This document shows positions 55,167-62,765 of a DNA stretch of 64,000 nucleotides, piece by piece. A program made the position numbers and the translations under genes. Under the pieces are notes generated by a model, which worked only from the letters and a program-made list of their open reading frames with translations, was not told the origin of the DNA and did no database searches. Every line of letters begins with the position of its first letter. The first letter of the stretch is position 1. This DNA is from Sphingomonas canadensis (GTDB lineage: Bacteria > Pseudomonadota > Alphaproteobacteria > Sphingomonadales > Sphingomonadaceae): positions 186,001-250,000 of the forward strand of contig NZ_JAPDRA010000003.1 in the NCBI RefSeq assembly GCF_026013525.1. The letters run 5' to 3'.

Positions 55167-55535
55167 ATGAGCGAGAGAATCAGCGACGCAGAGCATGCCG
55201 TGATGGAGGTGCTGTGGGAGCGATCGCCGCTTACCGCGCAGGAGGTGGTCGAGCGCGTACCCGCCGAGCGCGGGTGGAGCGCCAATACGGTCAAGACCCT
55301 GCTCGGCCGGCTACTGGCCAAGAACATCATCGCGCATGAGGAGGAGGGGCGGCGCTATCGCTATCGCCCGCTGGTGGCCCGTGCGGACTATGTCGTCGGC
55401 GAATCGCGGCGTCTGATGGAGCGGCTGTTCGGCGGCCGGCTGACCCCGCTGGTGGCGCACCTGGCCGAGCGTGACGCGATCACCGATCAGGACATCGCCG
55501 AGATCGAGGCGCTGCTGAAGGAGCTCAAGCAATGA
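55167..55535 (+). CDS. BlaI/MecI/CopY family transcriptional repressor
   Basis: 122-residue winged-helix repressor, start MSERISDAEHAVMEVLWERSP. The DNA-binding domain contains LTAQEVVERVPAERGWSANTVKTLLGRLLAKN and the C-terminal helical dimer domain follows. Autoregulation through the adjacent palindrome is expected. Its last bases overlap the M56 protease gene (ATGA), the usual blaI-blaR arrangement, although no beta-lactamase gene is adjacent. Confidence 0.93.
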   Translation: MSERISDAEHAVMEVLWERSPLTAQEVVERVPAERGWSANTVKTLLGRLLAKNIIAHEEEGRRYRYRPLVARADYVVGESRRLMERLFGGRLTPLVAHLAERDAITDQDIAEIEALLKELKQ

Positions 55536-57109
55536 CCGGCTGGGCGGTGGAAACCTTCGTCGCGACCACGGCGCTGATGCTGCTGGTCCTCGCGATCCGT
55601 GCGCCCGTGCGCAAGGCGTTCGGGCCGCAGATGGCCTATGCGCTGTGGCTGCTGCCGGTGGCCCGGCTGCTGCTGCCGCCGCTTCCCGAAAGCTGGAGCG
55701 AGCAGGCGGCGGCGCCCGTGGCATCGGTGCGCGAGGCGTTCGCCTATTATGTGATCGACGGCGGCGTGGAGGCGCCCGCGGCGGCGTCCGGGGCGGCGGC
55801 GAGCGCGGTCGACTGGCTGCCGGTGCTGGCCGCGCTATGGGCTGCGGGCGCGCTGGGCTTCCTGGTCTATCATCTGGTGGCGCACAGCCGCTTCTGCACC
55901 CGGCTGCTGCGCCGCGCGCGGATCGATCATACCGTGGCCGCGGGGCGGGTGCGCGTGATCGAGACCGACGCGGCACATGGCCCGCTCGCCTTCGGGATCT
56001 GGCGCAAATATGTCGCCTTCCCGAGCGACTTTTCGGAGCGTTACGACGAGGTCGAGCGCGATCTGGCGCTGGCGCATGAGCTTGGTCACCATGTCCGCGG
56101 CGATCTGATCGCCAATTGGGTGGCGCTGTTCGTGCTCGCGCTCCACTGGTTCAACCCGGTCGCCTGGAGGGCCTTCCGTGCCTTCCGCGCCGATCAGGAA
56201 ATGGCCTGCGACGCCCTGGTGCTCGCCGGCCGCGCCCAGGCACTGCGCCATGCCTATGGCCGTGCGATCGTCAAGTCCGCGCATGGGGGTGCGGTCTCGG
56301 CGGCATGTCATCTTCACACCATCAATGAGATCAAAGGGAGGCTACGCATGCTCTCGAAGACCCGTGAAATTTCCCGTGCCCGCATCCTTGCCGGGGCCGC
56401 AGGCATCGGCGCGCTGTCGCTCGCCGCGCTGGGGCTGACCGCTTCCGGCACCCAGGCCGCCGCGCGGATCAAGGACAAGGTGGAGACCACGATCGGCGTA
56501 TCGCTGTCGATCGCCCAAGACGCCCAGGAAGTCCCCGCCGCGCCCGATGCCCCGGCCGCGCCCCCGGCTCCGGCTGCGCCACCCGCTCCGGACGCCGCCA
56601 AGGGCGAGCGCAAGGTCCATGTCGTGATCAAGGACAGCAAGACCGGCACGGTGACGCTGGACGGCGCCGAGGCCGAGGCGGCGATCGCCCGCGGCTTCGT
56701 GGAAGTCGGCGAGGGCGGCGACAAGCGCAAGATCGTGCTGGTCCAGGCCCCGCGCGCGCCGGGCGCCCCGGTCCCGCCGGTGGTGCCCGAGGTGCGCGAC
56801 GCGAAGTGCGGCGGCGGCAAGAAGGACGGCGCCGCGATGGTGGAGAACCGCGTCGAAACCGGCAAGCATGGCCAGAAGCACGTCATCGTGATCTGCACCG
56901 ACCGCATCGAGATGGTTGCCGCCGACGCCGGCAAGATGGGCGAGAAGTACAAGAAGATGGGCCTGACGTCCGCCCTGATGGGCCTGCGCATGGCGCGCAC
57001 CCAGATCGAGAGCCAGGACGTGCTGAGCGCCGAGAGCAAGGCCGAGGCGCTGAAGGGCATCGACGAGGCGATCAAGGAGATCGAGCAGGAGGCGAAGGAC
57101 TCCAAGTAA
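55532..57109 (+). CDS. M56 family metallopeptidase, BlaR1-like without a penicillin-sensor domain
   Basis: 525-residue membrane protein. Several N-terminal helices precede the zinc protease motif H182-E-L-G-H186 in LALAHELGHHVRGDL, with a downstream glutamate in ADQEMACDALVLAG. A further helix follows near residue 285. The C-terminal 220 residues are a P/A-rich linker and a charged, helix-prone domain (HVIVICTDRIEMVAADAGKM and EALKGIDEAIKEIEQEAKDS), not a penicillin-binding sensor. It presumably cleaves the BlaI-like repressor upon an unknown signal. Classic BlaR1 has a periplasmic sensor at this position. Confidence 0.9.
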   Translation: MTGWAVETFVATTALMLLVLAIRAPVRKAFGPQMAYALWLLPVARLLLPPLPESWSEQAAAPVASVREAFAYYVIDGGVEAPAAASGAAASAVDWLPVLAALWAAGALGFLVYHLVAHSRFCTRLLRRARIDHTVAAGRVRVIETDAAHGPLAFGIWRKYVAFPSDFSERYDEVERDLALAHELGHHVRGDLIANWVALFVLALHWFNPVAWRAFRAFRADQEMACDALVLAGRAQALRHAYGRAIVKSAHGGAVSAACHLHTINEIKGRLRMLSKTREISRARILAGAAGIGALSLAALGLTASGTQAAARIKDKVETTIGVSLSIAQDAQEVPAAPDAPAAPPAPAAPPAPDAAKGERKVHVVIKDSKTGTVTLDGAEAEAAIARGFVEVGEGGDKRKIVLVQAPRAPGAPVPPVVPEVRDAKCGGGKKDGAAMVENRVETGKHGQKHVIVICTDRIEMVAADAGKMGEKYKKMGLTSALMGLRMARTQIESQDVLSAESKAEALKGIDEAIKEIEQEAKDSK

Positions 57110-57122
57110 CGAGAGGGGAGGG

Positions 57123-57160
57123 ACGCTCGCCGATTTGCCCCTTCTGGCGAGCGTTCCTTT
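57123..57160 (+). terminator. Intrinsic terminator after the M56 gene
   Basis: ACGCTCGCC (57123-57131) pairs with GGCGAGCGT (57146-57154), followed by TCCTTT. It lies 14 bp after the stop of the M56 gene. The T-run is short, but the stem of 9 GC-rich pairs fits a Rho-independent terminator. Confidence 0.65.
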
Positions 57161-57230
57161 GCGCGGGGCCGGCCGGTTCTCCTTCGTTCGGCCGGCCCCG
57201 TTGCAAAACCCGCCGGGACCCGTTCCCGGC

Positions 57231-57285
57231 GGGAACAGGGATCCAGGGCTGCCACCGCGTCCGGTGGCCCTGGGTCCCTGTTCCC
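57231..57285. repeat. GGGAACAGGGATCC-type palindrome
   Basis: Left arm 57231-57257 (GGGAACAGGGATCCAGGGC...) and right arm 57262-57285 (…GGGTCCCTGTTCCC) are inverted copies with few mismatches. A second, smaller inversion (CCCGCCGGGA / TCCCGGCGGG, 57209-57233) sits just before it. It looks like a dispersed REP-like element in the spacer between the M56 operon and the MBL gene. Confidence 0.65.
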
Positions 57286-57334
57286 GTCCGGGGATACCGG
57301 CCCGGCGCCTGCTCCCGCCCTTGCGCCCGGGCGC

Positions 57335-58216
57335 ATGACGGGCCACATCCGATCCATGAACGCGCTTCCGACCGGCATCGCCGAGGCGATCGACCCGCTG
57401 GTCGCTCGCGTGCTGGCGCCCAATCCCTCGCCCTATACCTACAGCGGCACCCAGACCTATCTGGTCGGCACCCGCGAACTGGCGGTGATCGATCCGGGGC
57501 CGGACGATCCCGCGCACCTCGACGCGCTGATCGCAGCGATCGCCGGGCGTCCGGTGAAGGCGATCCTTTGTACCCATACGCACCGCGACCACAGCCCGGC
57601 CGCCGCGCCGCTGGCGGTGGCGACGGGAGCGCCGGTGATCGGCTGCGCGCCGCTGGTGCTGCAGGATGCCGGCCCGCGCGCCGATGCGTCGTTCGACACC
57701 GGCTATGCCCCCGATCGCGTGCTGGCGGACGGGGAGCGGATCGCGGGCGAGGGCTGGACGATCGAGGCGGTGGCCACGCCCGGCCACACCTCCAACCACC
57801 TCTGCTATGCGCTGATCGAGGCGCAGGCGCTGTTTTCGGGCGATCATGTGATGGGCTGGTCCACCACGGTGGTAGCCCCCCCGGACGGCGACATGACCGC
57901 CTATATGGCCAGCCTGGAGAAGCTGATGGCGCGTGAGGAGCGCGTCTATCACCCCGCCCACGGCCCCGCGATCGAGAAGCCGCAGCGCTTCGTGCGCGGG
58001 CTGATCGGCCATCGCAAGCAGCGCGAGGGCCAGATCCTGCGCCTGCTGGACGAGGCGGTGGGCGAAATTCCGGCGATGGTCGAGCGCATGTATTCGGGCA
58101 TCGATCCGCGGCTGAAGGGCGCGGCGGGGCGTTCGGTGCTGGCGCATCTGATCGATCTCAGGACGCGCGGGCTGGTGACGGAGAAGGAGGACGGCGCATG
58201 GAAGAAGGCGGCGTGA
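57335..58216 (+). CDS. MBL fold metallo-hydrolase (LACTB2-like)
   Basis: 293-residue metallo-beta-lactamase fold protein. Zinc ligands are in CTHTHRDHSPAAA (residues about 78-90), TPGHTSNHLCY and FSGDHVMGW, with the C-terminal HPAHGP giving a further histidine. The C-terminal winged-helix-like domain (LIGHRKQREGQILRLL) fits the LACTB2/RNase-like beta-lactamase-like protein 2 group. Hydrolyses an unknown substrate. ATGs at 57335 and 57356 are both possible. Its end overlaps the DUF4230 gene by 19 bp, so they are co-translated. Confidence 0.9.
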   Translation: MTGHIRSMNALPTGIAEAIDPLVARVLAPNPSPYTYSGTQTYLVGTRELAVIDPGPDDPAHLDALIAAIAGRPVKAILCTHTHRDHSPAAAPLAVATGAPVIGCAPLVLQDAGPRADASFDTGYAPDRVLADGERIAGEGWTIEAVATPGHTSNHLCYALIEAQALFSGDHVMGWSTTVVAPPDGDMTAYMASLEKLMAREERVYHPAHGPAIEKPQRFVRGLIGHRKQREGQILRLLDEAVGEIPAMVERMYSGIDPRLKGAAGRSVLAHLIDLRTRGLVTEKEDGAWKKAA

Positions 58217-58926
58217 CCGAAGAACGCGGCGGCGGCTTTGCCGGCGGCTGCGCGAAGTTCCTGATCCTCGCGGTGCTGGTGGTGGCCGCGATCCTGGGCG
58301 GATTCTGGCTGCTGGGCGATACGCTGTCCAAACGCTTCTTCGGCCCCACCGCCGAAACCGTGGCGCAATCGAGCCTTCAGGGGCTGCGCGAGCAGAACCG
58401 GCTGGTCACCTTCTCCGCGCGCTATGTCGCCGTGGTCACGTCGAAGCAGACGCGGCTGGGGCTGACGGCGCAGAAGACGATGATCATGCCCGGCAACGTC
58501 CGCTACGAGGTGGACCTGGGCAAGCTGGACCAGCGCGCGGTGGAATGGAACCCGGCCACCCGCAAGCTGACGGTGATCCTGCCGCCCGTGGAGGCGATGC
58601 CGCCCGAGGTGGATATCAACAACATCCGCCAATATGGCGAGGGCGGCATCCTGATGGCGCTGACCGACGCCGAGGCCAAGCTGGACGAGGCCAACCGCAA
58701 GGCCGCGCAGGACGAGCTGGTGCGCCAGGCGCGCGAACCCGTGCCGATGCGCATGGCCAAGGACGCCGCCCGCCGCGCGGTGGAGCGCAGCTTCGCGATG
58801 CCGCTGCGCGCCGCGGGGATCGACGCAACGGTGGAGGTGCTGTTCCCCGACGAGCGCAGCGGCAAGTCCACCGAGCAGTGGGATATGTCGCGCAACGTGC
58901 AGGACGTGCTCGCCAACCGGTGGTAG
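58198..58926 (+). CDS. DUF4230 domain-containing membrane-anchored protein
   Basis: 242-residue protein with one N-terminal transmembrane helix (residues about 20-42, FLILAVLVVAAILGGFWLL) and a periplasmic DUF4230 domain: LVTFSARYVAVVTSKQTRLG, GNVRYEVDLGKLDQRAVEWNPATRKLTVILPPVE and a helical C-terminus with AGIDATVEVLFP. Function unknown. It starts inside the MBL gene (19-bp overlap), which suggests coupled translation. Confidence 0.87.
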   Translation: MEEGGVTEERGGGFAGGCAKFLILAVLVVAAILGGFWLLGDTLSKRFFGPTAETVAQSSLQGLREQNRLVTFSARYVAVVTSKQTRLGLTAQKTMIMPGNVRYEVDLGKLDQRAVEWNPATRKLTVILPPVEAMPPEVDINNIRQYGEGGILMALTDAEAKLDEANRKAAQDELVRQAREPVPMRMAKDAARRAVERSFAMPLRAAGIDATVEVLFPDERSGKSTEQWDMSRNVQDVLANRW

Positions 58927-59044
58927 GATAGCCCCGCGGATTCGCCCGGACCGCAGCCGGCCGCCCGGCATGTCCGGGGCATCTTTTGTGCGTAACCTGT
59001 TCGATTGCCTGCGATCTTTTTCGTTCCGGTCGCGGTGTGACTAG

Positions 59045-59064
59045 TGTATTAGCGTAATAATACA
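59045..59064. promoter_or_regulatory. Inverted repeat upstream of the membrane protein gene
   Basis: TGTATTA-GCGTAA-TAATACA, a perfect 7-bp inverted repeat with 6-bp spacer, lies 25 bp before the start codon at 59089, in an AT-rich stretch. It resembles a TetR/MarR-type operator. No regulator gene is next to it. Confidence 0.45.
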
Positions 59065-59088
59065 GCTACACCGGTACAGGATATTCCA

Positions 59089-59862
59089 ATGGCAACGATT
59101 GCGGGGCCGCATCGCGATGCGGCGTCCGGCGAGGAGCGTTTTTTCAGGACCATGGCGTTCGTCATGGCCGCGGTGCTCGTCGCCGGTTTCGGTTTCAACG
59201 CGGCGATGGGCCGGTCCAGCTTCACGGCATCGCCGCTGCTGCTGCACGTCCACGCCTTCGTCTTCTTCGGCTGGGTGACGCTTTACGTGACCCAGAACCT
59301 GCTGGTGGCGGGCGGCAATGTCGCGCTGCACCGGCGGCTGGGCTGGCTGGCCACGTTCTGGGTGCCGGCCATGGTGGCGATGGGCATGTGGATCACCGTC
59401 TGGTCGCTCCAGGCGCATGGCGGCCCGCCCTTCTTCGATCAGAACGAGTTCCTGGTCAGCAATCCGATGGGCCTGCTTTATTTCGCCGGCATGGCGGCGG
59501 CGGCGATCCGGCTGCGGCGGCGCACCGACTGGCACCGGCGGCTGATGTTCAGCGGCATGGCGGTGCTCACCGGCCCGGGATTCGGCCGGCTGCTGCCGAT
59601 GCCGTTCCTGATCCCCTGGGCCTGGTGGATCTCCGCGGTCGGCGCGGGGCTGCTGTTCATCGGCATCGGCATGATCGCGGACAAGCGCCGCGACGGCGGG
59701 GTGCATCCGGCCTGGTGGGTTGCGGCCGGCGTTCTGGTCGCGGTCCAGCTCGTCGCGGACCTGATCGCCTACAGCCCGGTCGGCGTCGAGCTGACCCGCT
59801 GGCTGCTGGAAGGCACGCCGGGCGCCGCGCGGAGCATGGAGGCCTTCTTCCCGCCGATGTGA
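59089..59862 (+). CDS. Hypothetical multi-pass membrane protein
   Basis: 257-residue protein with about seven transmembrane helices. Conserved-looking histidines sit in helix or loop positions (HVHAFVFFGW, VALHRRLGW, DWHRRLMFSG), and the helix pair recalls heme-binding or DUF2306-like membrane proteins, but I do not assign a family. The ATG at 59089 follows a short gap of AT-rich promoter DNA. nadA lies 71 bp downstream and may be read through. Confidence 0.75.
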   Translation: MATIAGPHRDAASGEERFFRTMAFVMAAVLVAGFGFNAAMGRSSFTASPLLLHVHAFVFFGWVTLYVTQNLLVAGGNVALHRRLGWLATFWVPAMVAMGMWITVWSLQAHGGPPFFDQNEFLVSNPMGLLYFAGMAAAAIRLRRRTDWHRRLMFSGMAVLTGPGFGRLLPMPFLIPWAWWISAVGAGLLFIGIGMIADKRRDGGVHPAWWVAAGVLVAVQLVADLIAYSPVGVELTRWLLEGTPGAARSMEAFFPPM

Positions 59863-59933
59863 GCGCCCATCGCCCTTGATCCCGGCGGCGCGGGCGTCCA
59901 TGTCCGCGCCGCAGGGATGATGGGAACACGCTG

Positions 59934-60962
59934 ATGGACGCGCGCAAGGGAATGGGCGGAAGCCTGGCAGGCCTCGACCTGAGGGCCGAGATCGAACGGC
60001 TGCGCAAGGAGCGCAACGCCGTTATCCTGGCGCATTATTACCAGAAGCCCGAGCTGCAGGATCTGGCCGACTTCGTCGGCGACAGCCTGGACCTGAGCCG
60101 CAAGGCGGCCAGCACCGATGCCGAGGTGATCGCATTCTGCGGCGTGCGCTTCATGGCCGAGGTGGCCAAGATCCTCTCGCCGGAAAAGATCGTGGTGCTG
60201 CCCGACATGAACGCCGGGTGCAGCCTGGAGGATTCCTGCCCGCCGGAGCAGTTCGCCGCGTTCCGCGCGCAGCATCCGGACCATATCGCCATCACCTACA
60301 TCAACAGCTCGATCGAGGTGAAGGCGCTCAGCGACATCATCGTCACGAGCTCGTCCGCCGAGAAGATCCTGGCTCAACTGCCCAGGGATCAGAAGATCAT
60401 CTTCGGCCCCGACAAGCATCTCGGCGGCTATATGAACCGCCGCACGGGCCGCGATATGCTGTTGTGGCCGGGCGTGTGCATCGTCCATGAGGCGTTCAGC
60501 GAGACCGAACTGCTGAAGCTCAAGGCGCTGCATCCCGCCGCGCCGGTGGCCGCGCACCCCGAATGCCCGCCGCACGTGCTGGACCATGCCGACTATGTCG
60601 GATCGACCAGCGGCATCCTGGAATTCGCCAAGACCTTCCCCGGCGACACGCTGATCGTCGCCACCGAACCGCACATCATCCACCAGATGGAGAAGGCGGT
60701 GCCCGGCAAGACCTTCATCGGCGCGCCGGGCGCGGACGGCAACTGCAACTGCAACGTCTGCCCCTATATGGCGCTCAACACGATGGAGAAGCTCTACGTC
60801 GCGCTGCGTGACCTGGAGCCGCGGATCGAGGTGGAGGAAAGCCTGCGCCTCAAGTCCAAGAAGAGCCTGGACCGCATGCTGGAGATGGCCAGCGCCACGG
60901 TGGGCCAGGGCGACGTGGGGCCGATCGGCGGCAGCATGGGGCCGGTGACCAAGGGGGATTGA
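59934..60962 (+). CDS. nadA: Quinolinate synthase
   Basis: 342-residue [4Fe-4S] enzyme that condenses iminoaspartate with dihydroxyacetone phosphate in NAD biosynthesis. RNAVILAHYYQKPELQDLADFVGDSLDLSRKAA, MNAGCSLEDSC, WPGVCIVHEAF and PGADGNCNCNVCPYMALNTMEKLY contain the cluster cysteines and family motifs. No nadB or nadC is adjacent. The frame ends at 60962, where the base composition drops sharply. Confidence 0.96.
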   Translation: MDARKGMGGSLAGLDLRAEIERLRKERNAVILAHYYQKPELQDLADFVGDSLDLSRKAASTDAEVIAFCGVRFMAEVAKILSPEKIVVLPDMNAGCSLEDSCPPEQFAAFRAQHPDHIAITYINSSIEVKALSDIIVTSSSAEKILAQLPRDQKIIFGPDKHLGGYMNRRTGRDMLLWPGVCIVHEAFSETELLKLKALHPAAPVAAHPECPPHVLDHADYVGSTSGILEFAKTFPGDTLIVATEPHIIHQMEKAVPGKTFIGAPGADGNCNCNVCPYMALNTMEKLYVALRDLEPRIEVEESLRLKSKKSLDRMLEMASATVGQGDVGPIGGSMGPVTKGD

Positions 60963-61043
60963 ATCTGAATATCTAAAAATATCTATTGACCAGAGGGTGG
61001 CATTGGCTCACGATGTAGTGGCAACATCGCTGGAGTCGCTGAT

Positions 61044-61391
61044 ATGCGCGTAATTCGGCGCGGAGCGCGCGCCGATCACGGCACTAGAAAAATAGAGATT
61101 TCTAGATTTAGAGTTGAATGGTGCGAATCTACGCACACTTTTAATCTTAAATCTATAGATCCGGTGCGTGATTTCGCTACCGACGCGAGGCACAACTATA
61201 TTTTTGAATTTAAGATTGAAGATTTGGTTCGAATTTTGAGAGGCATGGCGTCGGAACTTGAAAGTGTTGATCTGAATATATTTGTTAGAGACTTTGAGGC
61301 CGCTGTGCCGGCAATGATACGCCTCACAAATGCTGCTTCTGGCTCTTGGTATCCGCGTCCCGCACCATCGGATTCAGACGAGGACCTTTAG
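61044..61391 (+). CDS. AT-rich ORF of unknown function, probably foreign
   Basis: 115-residue product (MRVIRRGARADHGTRKIEIS at the start; FEFKIEDLVRILRGMASELE in the middle). The AT-rich coding and the TTT/AAA/ATA-ending codons differ strongly from every neighbour. GGAG lies 8 bp before the ATG, which supports expression. No family is recognised. The 5' side has a direct repeat AATATCTA (60968-60975 and 60978-60985). It looks like a horizontally acquired gene, possibly a remnant of a mobile element, ending just before an RNA-like segment. Confidence 0.62.
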   Translation: MRVIRRGARADHGTRKIEISRFRVEWCESTHTFNLKSIDPVRDFATDARHNYIFEFKIEDLVRILRGMASELESVDLNIFVRDFEAAVPAMIRLTNAASGSWYPRPAPSDSDEDL

Positions 61392-61415
61392 GACGCGCAG
61401 CTCCCGGATGGAGCA

Positions 61416-61497
61416 CCCTTGGTTACGAATGTAAGTTCGCGTGTTGCAACCTGAGCTTACGCCAAGGGCGGCGCTGGTTCAACTCCAGCCGCGTTCA
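61416..61497 (+). ncRNA. Structured RNA candidate with a T-arm (possible tmRNA/tRNA fragment)
   Basis: CCCTTGG (61416-61422) pairs with CCAAGGG (61462-61468). Inside it, GTAAGTTCG (61431-61439) pairs with TGAGCTTAC (61452-61460) over 9 bp with two wobbles. A canonical T-arm follows: GCTGG (61473-61477), loop TTCAACT, CCAGC (61485-61489), then CGCGTTCA. No D-arm, anticodon arm or complementary acceptor strand is found close upstream, so it is not an intact tRNA. It may be the acceptor-side fragment of a two-piece tmRNA, or an att remnant in such a gene. No clear tag reading frame is visible. Confidence 0.4.
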
Positions 61498-61504
61498 CCC
61501 ACGC

Positions 61505-61609
61505 CACCGATAGCCCGACCGCCAGAGCGTCCACGTACTTCGCGGGATGGAAGCAATCCCTTACGGCCTCGCCGTTGTGGTCCATCCGGTCGAACGCCGT
61601 GCCCTGCTT
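61505..61609 (-). pseudogene. C-terminal remnant of a DUF885-like peptidase gene
   Basis: The minus-strand frame reads KQGTAFDRMDHN...HPAKYV..AL..GLSV. About 17 of 35 residues are identical to the C-terminus of the DUF885 gene that ends at 62766 (KQGAAFDLMAYN...PPARYV..AL..GLPV). The DNA at 61588-61611 matches 62855-62878 at 23 of 24 bases. Upstream and downstream of this stretch the frame is unlike DUF885. Presumably the leftover of a duplication. Confidence 0.5.
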
Positions 61610-61769
61610 CGTCTCTGATTCGACAGGTGATGCGAGCGTCTGCTCGAATTGATCTCCCTTCGTGTATTCCCGCGAGCCGCCCGCAGCGCGTGCCAAAGGA
61701 CGATTTGCCGAGAGTGCTGTCCCTTTCGCTGTGCAGCTTGCCCGAAGGCCTCCATCTAGCCCTCCCCTC
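61610..61769. other. Spacer between the remnant and the dioxygenase gene
   Basis: 160 bp with no gene supported. GATTCGACAGG at 61617-61627 resembles the start motif of tmRNA but no matching acceptor stem or tag frame follows. Composition is intermediate between the AT-rich gene and the GC-rich flanks. Confidence 0.4.
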
Positions 61770-62759
61770 TCACCGCCACTCGCTGCGCTCCTCCATCGCG
61801 GCGGAGAACATGTTGACATATTGCGCCAGCCGCGGCGCGCGGCCGTGGTTGGGGCTGGCGCCATGGGGCAGGTCCTGCCGCCACAGGATCAGGTCGCCGG
61901 CCTGCGCGGGGACGGTTACCGCCTGCGCGCTCAGATCCTCCTCGCGCGGGTCGCGGCCGCCCAGGCCGTCGAGCCATTGCGCGATGCCATGGTGGAACCC
62001 CGGCACCACGCGCAGCGCGCCCTGATCGGCCGCGGTGTCGCTCAGATAGAGGATGCCCTGCGTCGCGAAGGGGATCGGCGTGGCCAGGCTCACGTCCCAG
62101 TGGAGCTTGTAGCCCTCGAACGGAAAGCCGGGCCGTTCGGGCGGGTTGAAGCTGGTGCGATCGGTGATCATCCACAGATCGGCCGTGCCCCAGAGCTGGG
62201 CGAAGGCTTTGCGCACGCGGAGCGACCGGCGCGCGACCGCCAGCTCCGGCGCATGGTATAGCGGCACCCACAGGCCGCGCGCGGCGGGGTTGTACCAGCT
62301 ATCCGGATCGTCCGGCCGCGCGTCGACGCGGTGCCACAGCAGCGCCGCCGCCGCCTCCGCCGCGGCGCGCGGGATCGCCTCGCGGACGATCACATAGCCA
62401 TGCTCCTGCCAATGGGCGAGGCCCGCGGCGTCGATCGCGTCCGGCGCGTCCTCCACCTTCTTCAGCGCGGCGCGGACGGACTTGGGCTCCGGCTGTTCGA
62501 ACAGCCAGGCATGGTAGCGCCGCACTGCCAGCGGATCGGGCGGCCCCGCCTCGTCCAGCACCCAGGCGGTGAAGGCGTCCCAATCGGGCCGGTTGCGGTT
62601 GAGGTGCATCAGCCCCTGCTCGATGCCGAGGCCGAGCACGCACAGCAGCACGCGATCGGCCATCGACATCGGCGCGGGCCGCGCCCGCCCGGTGTTGCGT
62701 GCCCAGAAATCCTCCAGGCCATAGATGTCGGGCAGGCCGCGCCGGGCCGTCGCGTGCAT
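61770..62759 (-). CDS. Phytanoyl-CoA dioxygenase family protein
   Basis: 329-residue Fe(II)/2-oxoglutarate oxygenase-like protein. The iron facial triad fits H-x-D in LHWDVSLATPIPFATQGILYLSD near residue 218 and a distal histidine in DLPHGASPNHGRAPRLAQYVN, with an arginine (RAPR) for the co-substrate. The segment VVPGFHHGIAQWLDGL is family-typical. Substrate unknown; may hydroxylate a lipid or small molecule. It sits 6 bp downstream of the DUF885 gene on the same strand and is probably co-transcribed. Confidence 0.9.
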   Translation of the reverse strand: MHATARRGLPDIYGLEDFWARNTGRARPAPMSMADRVLLCVLGLGIEQGLMHLNRNRPDWDAFTAWVLDEAGPPDPLAVRRYHAWLFEQPEPKSVRAALKKVEDAPDAIDAAGLAHWQEHGYVIVREAIPRAAAEAAAALLWHRVDARPDDPDSWYNPAARGLWVPLYHAPELAVARRSLRVRKAFAQLWGTADLWMITDRTSFNPPERPGFPFEGYKLHWDVSLATPIPFATQGILYLSDTAADQGALRVVPGFHHGIAQWLDGLGGRDPREEDLSAQAVTVPAQAGDLILWRQDLPHGASPNHGRAPRLAQYVNMFSAAMEERSEWR

Positions 62760-62765
62760 CGGCGC

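Noticed and set aside
61617-61627. GATTCGACAGG as the 5' motif of a tmRNA coding piece
   Set aside because: No acceptor stem complementary to the nearby T-arm segment precedes it and no alanine-rich tag frame follows. The same bases encode part of the DUF885-like remnant, so the match may be chance.
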